From NCBI GenBank assembly GCA_030522415.1, contig CM060107.1, positions 26,534,571 to 26,598,570 on the forward strand: a stretch of DNA of 64,000 nucleotides, written 5' to 3'. The notes beneath the pieces were generated by a model that made no database searches, had not been told where the DNA came from, and worked only from the letters and a program-made list of their open reading frames with translations. Below are positions 38,801 to 50,400 of this stretch, piece by piece (position 1 is the first letter of the stretch; each line of letters begins with the position of its first letter). The translations under genes and the position numbers were made by a program. This DNA is from Channallabes apus. Lineage: Eukaryota; Chordata; Actinopteri; Siluriformes; Clariidae.

Positions 38801-41800
38801 ACGTGTACTCCACTCGTGTCCTGGAATCAAGTTGGGCTTACTTTCCCCCGCGGTGCTGAGGATCACTACAGCTGATGGAGTTTCACATAAGTTTGTGGAA
38901 CCGTCCGAGAGAAGGGTGTTTGGGTTAGTGGCTTCGGCCAAGTTGGGTGCGTGTATATGTGCTTGTGCTGAGAGTAATAAACTACTCCCCAGTTATTTGC
39001 ATTGGTGCCGATTTTTAAGAACAAGGGAGATGTGCAGAGCTGTGGCAATTACAGAGGCATAAAGCTAATGAGCCATACAATGAAGCTGTGGGAAAGAGTA
39101 GTGGAAGCTAGGTTAAGGGCAGAGGTGAGCATTTGTGAGCAGCAATATGGTTTTATGCCTAGAAAGAGTACATCAGATGCAGTATTTGGTTTGAGGATGC
39201 TGGTGGAGAAGTACAGAGAAGGTAATAAAGAGTTGCATTGTGTCTTTGTAGATTTAGAGAAAGTGTACGACAGGGTGCCGAGAGAGGAGCTGTGGTGTTG
39301 TATGAGGAAGTCTGGAGTGGCAGAGAAGTATGTAAGAGTGGTGCAGGACATGTATGAGAGCTGTAAGACAGTGGTAAGATGTGCTGTAGGTGTGACAGAA
39401 GAGTTCAATGTGGATGTGGGTCTGCATCAAGGATCGGCTCTAAGCCCCTTTTTGTTTGCTCTAGTGATGGACAGGATGACAGATGAAGTTAGACAGGAGT
39501 CTCCATGGACTATGGATGTTTGCAGATGACATTGTGCTTTGTAGCGAGAGCAGGGAACAGGTGGAGGAAAATTTGGAGAGGTGGAGGTATGCTCTGGAAA
39601 GCAGAGGAATGAAGGTTAGCCGCAGCAAGACGGAATACATGTGTGTGAATGAGCGGGACCCAAGAGGAACAGTGAGGCTACAGGGAGCAGAGGTAAAGAA
39701 GGTGCAGGATTTTAAGTACTTAGGGTCAACGGTCGAGAGCAACGGAGAGTGTTCAAAGGAGGTGAACAGACGAGTACAGGCAGGTTGGAATGGGTGGAGA
39801 AAAGTGTCAGGTGTGTTGTGCGATAAAAGAGTATCAGCGAGAATGAAAGGAAAGGTGTACAGGACAGTGGTGAGACCAGCAATGCTCTACGGCTTAGAGA
39901 CAGCGGCACTGAAGAAAAGACAGGAGGCAGAGTTGGAGGTAGCAGAGCTGAAGATGTTGAGGTTCTCCTTAGGAGTGACAAGGATGGATAGGATCAAGAA
40001 TGAGTTCATCAGAGGGACAACCCATGTTAGATGTTTTGGAGATAAAGTCAGAGAGGCCAGATTGAGGTGGTTTGGACATGTTCAGAGGAGAGATGGTGAA
40101 TATATCGGTAGAAGGATGCTAAGGTTGGAACTGCCAGGCAGGAGGTCTAGAGGAAGACCAAAGAGGAGATTTATGGATGCAGTGAGAGAGGACATGAAGT
40201 TAGTTGGTGTGAGAGAAGAGGATGCAGAGGATAGGGTTAGATGGAGGCAGATGATTCGCTGTGGCGACCCCTGAAAGGGAACAGCCGAAAGACAAAGAAG
40301 AAGAAGAAGAAGCAAGTAAGCTCACTCATACTCCAAGATCCCTGCTAGCGTCGAAAAACGCTACAATATTGTATATTGAGGTTGGACCAGGCTAGACATA
40401 ATTTCACAAGTGCTATTCTGTATGAGGCGCCGTATTATGAAGGTAAAACAGTAGCAAAACCAGAGAGCTTGCAAATTTGAATATGAGAACTTGTAAAATT
40501 AATAGTTGTATTTGTAAGTTGAAATTTATACTCACAGCTCTGATGTGAACACCTGTGTTTTGAATTCGAAGTTGCAGATTAATAGTGACAAATGTGTAAA
40601 GTGTCACTCACATAAACAAAATGACAGGCACAATTCTGTACTACACATTTATCTTTGTGCTTTACTTCAGTTTCGCTGTACAACCACAAGTCGGCACTCA
40701 CAACCTCTCAGATCTGGCAGTACAACCTCAAATCCCAGCGCTCTGACTTTTGCTACTCATTTAGCGATATTCCTGTAGCAAAACTCACTTGTGCACTTGT
40801 AAACGCCAACTTGAGAGAGCAGAGTCGGGCTGGGAATGAAGTCATTTTATTGGTCGATGCCTCACCAATGAACCACTGTGGCGGCTGAATATTCGTATGC
40901 TATTAGACCAAAGCTTTGTAGCGTATGTCTCTAATAAAATAGACTTTTTTATATCCACGAATAGCAGTCCAGAGATATCTGCATCTCTTTTTTGGGAGAC
41001 TTTGAAGGCATTTCTTAGGGGAGAAATCATTTCATATATTAGTCACAGGACAAAGTTAAACAAAAAGAGACGTACTGAGATAACAAAAAATTATTCAGCT
41101 AGATAACATATGGTTATGGTTACCCCATCTTCAGATATTTATAAGGAACGCCAGTCATTACAGGCGGAGTTTGATATTCTGTCAACAAGTCATGCGGAGA
41201 ATTTATTACTTACAGTCGAACCAAGTCTAGGTATTATGAAGTGGGTGACAAAGCAGGTAGGCTACTAGCCCTACAACTAAGGCATGAATCAACTTCCCAC
41301 CTTATCCCCCAAATCCGAATGCCTACAGGAATAACAACAGATCCCATATTAATCAATAAACAGTTTAAAGACTATTATACTTCACTTTATGCTTCTGAGC
41401 AAACTGCTAATTCATCTGATTTTGATAATTTTTTCAGTGCCTTTAATATCCCAGCAGTTAATTCTAATTCAGTTGAACAACTTGAAGCACCCATTAGTAT
41501 AGAAGAACTTATCCAAGCTGCTACCTCTTTATAGTGTGGGTACCCGATGGGTATCCATCTTGTAATTTTACAAGAAGTTTATGAGTAAATTGGCTCCCAT
41601 ACTAATAGAAATGTATAACGAATCATTTAAGTCACTTAAACTTCCTCAAACACTTAATCAAGCCTCAATCTCCCTGATCCTTAAAAAGGATAAAGACCTT
41701 TGGAATGCTCCTCATACCGGCCTGTCAGTTTACTTAATGTAGACTTTAAGCTGTTATCAAAACTGTTATCAATGCGACTGGAATCTATATTGCCATCAAT

Positions 41801-44800
41801 TATATCTCCAGACCAGACCGGTTTTATAAAGAGTAGACATTCTTTTTTTAATGTTAGACGGTTATTTAATGTGGTGTACAATTCTTCGTCCCGTTCTACC
41901 CCGGAAGCTGTAATATCATTAGCAGGGCTGATAGTGGAAAAAATTCCTAAGCCTGAACTTTTTTTTCTTTGCCCCCGGGGTGAGTAGGGGTGGGGATACT
42001 ATGTGTGCGACGCACTTTTAACACATAACTTGTTGGCCCCTGGGCGCAAATATATAAACAGCCTATGTATAACCCTGATCATTATTGTCAAGTGGCTCTT
42101 TTTAGATATTTTCATATTTGCATTATGCCCCCAGTATTATTCAAGAAAATACAGCATTTTCTTCTCAACATGTTCAGTGTCTAGATTGACATTATTAGCC
42201 CATCTTAGTACAATCACTGGCAGTAAATGCTACAGATGCTACAGCCAGACCAAGACAGGTCAGTAATACCCCTTTTCCACTGCTCTGGTTCCCGTGCCGG
42301 TGTTATGTGCTAAAATGCCCCCCTGCCATGGATTGCCCCCCCCACACACACATAATCGCTACCAAAGATTATATTAGAACATAGGTTAATGGTATACAAA
42401 TAAAAAATTACACGAGACAATACAATAAAATAAGCAATATGAAAATAAATGTTTTACATGAAAAAATATAAATATTAATATTTTTCATATACTATACAAC
42501 ATGTATACTTTTATATTCTTTATTTTATAATAATTAGTTTCGTCTAATTTTTCATCATAAACAATATTTTTTTAATATATATAAATGTTTAACATTTTTT
42601 GCATATTCATGTTCAAAGCCCTGAAAAATAAATGTGCCACAAAATAAACATTATACAAGAATTTGTATTAATGGTCTTGACGCCTGCACGTGCCTAGGGT
42701 TTATTATAATTGTAATATCATATTTGATGATAAACCTATGAATTTATGTTCTAATATAATCTTTGATAGCGATTATGTGGGGGGGGGGGGGGGCAATCCA
42801 TGGCAGGCGGGCATTTTAAGCGCATAACACCGGTTCCCAATTTTGGAACCAGTGCCGCGCTTTTCCACAGAAAAAATTGGTGCCGGTGCCCTAAAATAAG
42901 CACCAAACCGGTGTTCTGTCGATTTTTGCTGCCTTGTCGAAAAATGCTACCATAGCAAAGAGTCTGTCGATCTACGCTACCGCATCACTACAACTACACT
43001 GTGGACGTTAAATCTTATTAGAAGAGTTGATTGTATTTATTAGCATTATCATAATTTAAATCAAAAACGCATGCCATCACGTGCATAAGCATTTATGTAT
43101 GAACTACTCTGTGCACTGAATAGTGCTGCACACACACACACACACATATGATAACCACAAGATATTCAAGTATACAAAAAGATGTAAATGTAGGTGTTTA
43201 AATTTGAGACACTGAACCAGTTTCAAGATTTTATTTTCCTCAACCTTAAAGCTCATTCACGACAATTTATGCAGAAACTCAAATGTTTCGGTCAAATTAA
43301 GCAAAGGAAAACGGTTTAAACCTATGGAATAAAATCACTGTCAAAAATATTCGTGCGTAAAAAAAAAGATGTGTGTAATCTACGGCAAATATTCGTGCGT
43401 AAAAAAAAAAGATTTGTGTGTAATCTACGGCCACGACAGCGTACAGATACGAGATTTTGTGTGTTTGTTACAATACAACTCTGAAATATACGACTCTGAC
43501 CGCTTACAGATACGAATCTCGTTGTTACAACTCCTCTGAATGGCGGATCAGCAGCCAAAAAGGTCCCTGTAAATCAAATCACACAGACATTAATATTACT
43601 TAGACAAAATCATCTAAGTTTTTTAGTGATTTCTGGGTGGAATTGTGCACTTACCTGAGACGATGAGTGAGCTATTGGCTGCTGAGCCGCCATTTTGGCG
43701 CCTGTGGTCTAAACCGCTAAAGGGCTCATGCGCATATCGTGGAATCGATTAATCTTCCCTCTGATAGTAATGCCTGTGATCTTGATGACGTATTTTTGAC
43801 AGTGGTTTCACGCACAGCATTCGTACCCGTAATTTCACAATTCGTCCGTGAAACAGAGGAGTTGTAACAACGAGATTCGTATCTGTAAGCGGTCAGAGTC
43901 GTATATTTCAGAGTTGTATTGTAACAAACACACAAAATCTCGTATCTGTACGCTGTCGTGGCCGTAGATTACACACAAATCTTTTTTTTACGCACGAATA
44001 TTTTTGACAGTGATTTTATTCCATATAAACCCACCGCCAACCGAAGTCTCAGCACCAAGGTAGTATGGATTTATGGGCGTGGAAACAGTGTGCAAACTTG
44101 TGGGACTGCGCATGCGCAGATCCGATAGTTAGCAAAACTCGATGGGTAGCAGTTTTCGATTGAACACCGGCACCTAAACTCTGCTGGTCTAGTCGCGAGA
44201 ACCCGTGACGTCACGAGCGGTGGGCGGAGTTATAGGGAGCGTTTAAAAAAATGGCGGCGACCCAAACGTGCCAATAATAGTACTCCAAAATACACAGGAA
44301 TTGATTAACTAATTGATTATCCTCCGCTAATTTCTTACATAAAGTGACCAGTGGGTGGGCGATATTAAATGACAGGTCAAGCTCAAATGAAATCCTGCCA
44401 CAATTCTGAGCGATTCTGCGCGTGCCGTTTCTCCCCTGCTCGCTTCTTTGCGCACGCGCGACTCTGCCGGCATGCACGTGCAACATTTATTTTCTGTGCG
44501 CGCTCGCTCAACTTTGTCCAGTGTTAAAAAAACTAAAAACAGCCACAAAACCAGCCAATCACAGACATCCACACACTACTGCTGATTGGCTGTTCCTTCT
44601 CTATCACCTGCGCATCTCAGATTTAGAGAAATGACAGATCAATATCCGCGAACCTGATTTTTTCCCCCGCGGAAATCCGGCGTGGTGCCGGAACGCTATC
44701 ACCCCTGCATTATATGCTGAGAAAGCATTTGACCGGGTGGAATGGGGATATCTGTTTTACACTAAAAACATTTGGTTTTGGTGAAAGATTCATCTCATGG

Positions 44801-47033
44801 GTAAAACTGTTGTATTCCGCTCCCCAAGCCTCAGTTAGGACTAATAATACTCGTTCTGAATACTTTAACCTCCATAGATTCACTCGTCAGGGATGCCCCT
44901 TGAGCCCACTTCTTTTTGCTATTGCCATCAAACCCCTTTCTACTGCTTTGAAAGTTAACCCATTAATAAAAGGAATAACAAGAATAGGTACAGAGCAAAA
45001 GGTCTCTCTATATGCAGACGATCTTCTTCTTTATATTTCAGATTTTACTGTGTCAGTTCTGGCAGTTATTAATATTTTGCAATCTTTTGGTTCTATTTCG
45101 GGCTATAAACTAAATTTATCCAAAAGTGAAATTTCCCCACTAAATTCAGCTGCCAAAAATATCCCTTACATACTTTGCCATTTAAAATGGCACAGGGTAA
45201 ATTTAAATACCTTGGGGTTTGGATGACCAATTGATTTCAAGATCTTTCAAAGTTTAACTTTGATAATTTAATGTCCCAAGTTCAGAAAGACTTCGAGAGG
45301 TGGTCAGTGCTCCCTCTGTCCTTGGCAGGCAGAATTAATACTGTGAAAATGAATACCCTCCCAAAATTCTCATATCTGTTTCAGTGTATCCCCGTTTTCT
45401 CCCTCAGTCCTTTTTCCGAAGACTTGACGGCCTAGTTACAGAGTTTATATGGAATAAAAAGACTGCTAGAATCCGTAAAGTACTTCTTCAACGCCCTAAG
45501 TCTCTTGGAGGTATGGCCTTGCCCAACTTTCAGTACTACTATTGGGCTGCTAACTTTAGAGTCCTTCAGTACTGGCTAAGCCAGCCTCAGTGTTTACCTA
45601 TGTGGCTTGCTATGGAAGTAACCTCTTGTCTGCCCACTACACTAGCAGCCCTGTTACATTCCCCTATTAATAGTTCATACTCTCTCTTTACTAAAAATGT
45701 AATTGTAAAAACTTCATTGCGAATCTGGAGACAGTTTAGACGGCATAATGGATTACAAGCTTTCCCTATGTCAGCCCCCACAGCATCAAACATTGTTTTC
45801 CCACCATCCATGATGGATAGGACTTTTTCCCATTGGGCAACCTACAGTACGGCTTATCTGTGTTTAGAGATTTATATATAGATGATGTCTTTGCATCTTT
45901 TCAGCAGCTTTCAGATAAGTTTTTATTGCCCCAAAATATTTTTTTTCGGTATTTACAGGTTCGCAGTTTCATTCGGGATATGCATCCTCAGTTTCCTAGT
46001 CTTCCAGTTCCAACTCCCTTGGACTCATTCCTCGAACCAAGGTCTAGTGGGAAAGGGATGATCTATATTTATGATAAAATATATTCCCTGCATAGTAGTT
46101 CACTGACATCTTTAAAAACACAGTGGGAAGAAGACCTATCAGTCTTGAATAGGGTGCATTCTTCATCTCTACTGTATGTGCCAATCATGGGTGGATCCAA
46201 TGCAAAATACTCCATCGTGTTCACTGGACTAAAGTCAGGCTCTCCAAAATTTACTCTGATGTTGATCCTATCTGTGACCATTGTCATCAGGGTCCAGCAA
46301 CCCTGACACATATGTTCTGGTCCTGCCCAAGTTTACATGGATATTGGGTCCAAATATTTGAAACAATATCTCAGGTAGTTGGGACAGCAATCAAACCTGT
46401 AGCTATAACAGCACTCTTCGGTGTACTTCCCTTACCAGTTCATCTTCTAGGTTACAAGGCAGAATTTGTGGCCTTTGTATCCCTACTGGCTAGACGTTTG
46501 ATTCTAATGCAATGGAAATCATCTGACTCACCTACCCACTCAAGATGGATTAAAGAAATCTTTCACTTTATCAAACTGGAAAAAATTAGGCATGCACTTA
46601 CGGGATCTTCCAAGAACTTCTATAAGATTTGGGGCCCTTTTCTTGAGTACATGGAAACATATACTCCCCTGCTCAGTTGAAAATGATGTCTATTTTGTTC
46701 CCCCCCGGTGGAGGACTTATATTTATATGTATGTTTGATTCAATTGTTAAATGCTCTAAATTGTTTATGGCACAAGTGTAGATCTTTTTTTTTTTTTTGT
46801 TACTGGGAGGAGGGAGGAGGCTGGGGAGGGAGGGGGTCACAATAATTGTTCTTTATTATTAGGAGGTTATTGATTGCATCTTATTTTGATAATTCCTAAT
46901 TTGTACCCTGACTACCGTTCCTATGTATAGTCAGGGTGAAGGGTTATGTAAACTGTATTTTTTTATGTGTTTTTGATAATTTTGTAATGCTAGAAAAATT
47001 TATAAATAAAGTGAGGGAAAAAAAAAATCTATA

Positions 47034-47074
<41 letters not shown>

Positions 47075-47377
47075 TTAAATAACCAATTATAGAGCCTACA
47101 GGCCTCCATTTTTGAATGTAATACCATAGTGAAACCACTGTGTGGTACTACTGTATCAAACAACAGTGTGTGCAAAACAGTTTTGGGCAGATTAAAAGAA
47201 CACGAAAACAGACAGATTTGACTTGTAACATACAGACCTTTCGTTTAAATAAAAAGAAAACAAAAAGGTGGCGGCACGGTGGTGTAGTGGTTAGCACTGT
47301 CGCCTTGCACCTCCAGGGTCCGGGTTCGATTCCGGCTTAGGCTAATTGGCGTTCCCAAAATTGACCATAGTGTGTGA

Positions 47378-47413
<36 letters not shown>

Positions 47414-50400
47414 TCTGCGATGGATTGGCACGCTGTCCAGGGTGTACCCTGCCTCGCGCCCTGAGTCTCCTGGGATAGGCTCCAGGTCCCCGCGACCCTA
47501 AATACAGGATAAAGCGGTATAGAAGATGAATGAATGAATGAAAACAAAAAGAAGACGTAAGAACAAATGAGTGAAAATTCGTTTTCTTTTTAAGCTTGAT
47601 GTTTAAGGAAAGTAAGAAAAAAAATCTTTCTCCAGGTTTTTCAGACCATGATTAATTCTTATAAATAATCAAACTACAGTATTACAATGTACTTTTTTTG
47701 CAGACCTACACCTTACTACAGCAAGTGAATCTGTAACCTCCTTATGCGACTGTCTAAGACACAAACATTTTGTTATTCTGTTTATTGGAATGACCTAATG
47801 ACTTTTGTAGACATGCACTGCATGAAAGTGAATTCTTCATTGCAGCTGCGTCCTCACCAATAATGCTGCCCAGAGTCAGCTTTCTGCGGCCCACCCTCTC
47901 CACCAGCCAAACGCCCACCAGTGTAAACAGGAAATTGGTGAATGCGGTAGCAGCAGAAAGCCAGATGGCAGTCTTATCATCCCGTACTCCTGACATCTGC
48001 AAAATTGTGGCACTATAATACCTAAGAAAAAAGAAAAAAGTCTTGTAAACTTTCTTGAATTCTCTTAACATCCCCATAATAACTATGTAATAAATATGAC
48101 CATTTTTATTAAAATTACTATTTTATTTATATATATAATTATTATTTTATACATTATTAACCCACAGGCAAAACAGTCTTAAAGTTGCTCATTTAAGTAG
48201 CATTTGGTGATTCACAATGTGAGATGTGTGTGGATAATACAGGAATGCAAACAACTGTGATGGTCGGCAAATACAGTAGGAACTAAGTTGCCCAACATTG
48301 CAATTAAGTTACAAAATGTAAAGCATGTAGCCTGGCACAGATAAACACCGCCTTCATAAGTCACATGCGTATTGCAGTGGAACAGACAGTTCAAATTAAG
48401 TTAACATTTCATAAAAGTCATTAAAAATAATTTAGATGGAAAATCAACATACTATGGCTAACATGATTAGTTATTTACAGTATAACTAGGAAACTCTGAG
48501 ATTGTAAGAAGTGGGGCTTTGAACCCCCTAAGTTATTTGTGATGCGAAAATCTGTTGGAAGAAGTAATATAATTAGTTGAATAGAGTCGACCTGTGTGCT
48601 ATTAAAGTGTTCCTGGAAGAATCCAAAATGTTATTTTAATTAACATAAATTAACAAAAAAATATTATTTAATCTTTCTGAATTATTTGAAGCATTTACTG
48701 TATTTACAGTATACCATTTGGTGATCATTAGTTTCTATTGTTAACTCAAATCTTCTTGACAGTATATAAATATTCACATGAGAAATAGTCAGACCAGATG
48801 TGACCAATTCTACAACTAAGGTTTCATACTAAATCAATCAATTACACTTATATTTCTTTTTGCTTCACAAATTGAAAAAAATTTGATGATCAAATATGGA
48901 TATAATGCTGTCCATAATATTTATACAGAACTCTATGGAAAATGTATTGTACAGACGAGTTCATTAAATTTAGCATTATATGCTGAGACCAATGGACTTT
49001 GATCTCAGCTGTCTTGTGACCAAAGCTATAACTCCTATCTTATGTGCTTTCCTGGTTCAACAAATGTTCCCTTTCAGATAATTAAGATGACTTTTTTCCT
49101 CACTCTCAGACCTGCATATTAAAGCTAGCACTCAAAATACATTTTGATGACAGATATGATGATGATCTGAAAATAAGGTGAAGAAATGTTCTAAACAGGT
49201 GATGAAGGTAACACCATTTTGGCACCATTTATAATAGATTGTTTAGGCTCCCGCTACTTTTAGTGTTTTTTGTGTCTATGCCAATCTGAGTAGTGATTTC
49301 TGAGCAATTACATTTCTAGTTTTCTGACTAGGAGAAGTGTTGGCCTTGAGTAAAGCACAGCTCAACACAAGCTCCCTAACAAGCTGGGATATCTGATTTG
49401 TCTCATTATAATGCCCAGTTGGTTCACATTAAACTAGTTTATGCTGTATCTTGTATCTATTGCTCCATTAAATGAGGAATGAAAATTTGGTTAATCAGTT
49501 AAAATTCTATTCAAATGTGAATTGAAATTTATGTATATTGTATGTTATGTTCTATATAATATATTCTAAACTGTTTCTGTGCAAAATCCAACTCCAGGAT
49601 TGGGACAAAGCATAAATTTGAAGCGGTCCCTGACATCAGCTGTTAACTAATATTCTTAGAGCAATATTAATCAGCAAAATGTCCACAACAATCAACAGTG
49701 CACAGTCAGTGAATGTCTTACATTACAGTGTTAATTCCAGAAAGCTGCTGGAACATCTGAAGGCCACATCCCACAATAAGAGCTCTCCGGGCAGGAGCAG
49801 AGGCCAGCATACGAAACAGAACTGGACCCCCTGAGAAATTATGAAAGAAAATGCAGTATATTTTAATTTTGTGGGAAAGATCCAGAAACGTTATCCATAT
49901 TGCTACTACTCTAGAGAGGTTCTGGTTGAAACCTGACTCATGAGATGCTGCTTACCTTCTGCATTCCTTTCCTCCTCTTCAATAATGTCCTTGATACTGT
50001 CATACTCTTCGTTCACATTATCTGTAGCCCGAATCTGTATAAGCACCTCTCGGGCCTGCTGAGAATCACCTTTCTGAAAGAGCCAGCGAGGACTTTCTGG
50101 CAAGAAGAAGAAGAAACCCAAAAACTGCAGCACAGCAGGAACTACTGACAGACCCAGCATATACCTATAAAGCATTTACACACACACACAAAAGCAAAGA
50201 ATGTTGCTGTATTTAATATCTGGGATACATTTATCTACAAACACGTCATACGGGATACATTAATGATGGTAGAAATGAAAGCAAGACTTGACCTCTTGTG
50301 CACAGAGCAGAGGTCATGTGATAATCAGAAGCACATACATACTGTGCGATCAAAATTTGGTTAAAATTTAAAGTAGCAAATCTGCTGAAAGCACTCTGCT

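Larger units (their letters stand above)
38908..40372 (+). repeat. LTR-like repeat, second copy, split by an RTE
   Basis: 38,908-39,005 and 40,312-40,372 together match 33,795-33,978 (GGGTGTTTGGGTTAGTGGCT … CAAGTAAGCTCACTC … AACGCTACAATATT). The left half of the repeat is missing here and joins L1 ORF1 directly. The RTE copy 39,006-40,311 sits in the middle. Confidence 0.75.
41922..44708. mobile_element. DNA transposon of unclear family, GCAGGG(C/G)TGATAG ends
   Basis: Terminal inverted repeats GCAGGGCTGATAG and its inverse CTATCACCCCTGC. ATTA flanks both sides (41,918-41,921 and 44,709-44,712). Excising it with one ATTA restores L1 ORF2 (VISL-Y-AEKAF). No transposase was seen over 2,787 bp. 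It contains an inner repeat with ACCCCTTTTCCACTGCTCTG ends and a fold-back element at 43,323-44,025. Confidence 0.7.
34224..47026 (+). mobile_element. L1-type LINE, antisense in slc2a13 intron 5, heavily interrupted
   Basis: An L1-clade non-LTR retrotransposon. A GC-rich 5' UTR-like start (GGGGGGCGCTGTTGCGCG) is followed by ORF1 from 34,382 and decayed ORF2 to a stop at 46,680. A 3' UTR ends with AATAAAGTGAGGGAAAAAAA. At least three separate insertions split it (34,868-38,541; 38,908-40,372 with an RTE inside; 41,922-44,708). About 5 kb of the 12.8 kb is L1 itself. Confidence 0.85.

Noticed and set aside
39483..40274. A 263-codon open frame, the longest in the window, as a possible host gene
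   Set aside because: It is the second half of an RTE reverse transcriptase, with the FADD motif and the RTE 3' end following.
43330..43440. CRISPR-like repeats (two copies of a 44-bp unit, with more copies inverted 500 bp away)
   Set aside because: A eukaryotic fold-back transposon arm with an internal duplication; no spacers or cas genes.
47271..47340. A tRNA gene (good A-box-like and perfect B-box sequences)
   Set aside because: It is the head of a SINE: no full cloverleaf could be drawn, and the body and tail follow as in the other copies.
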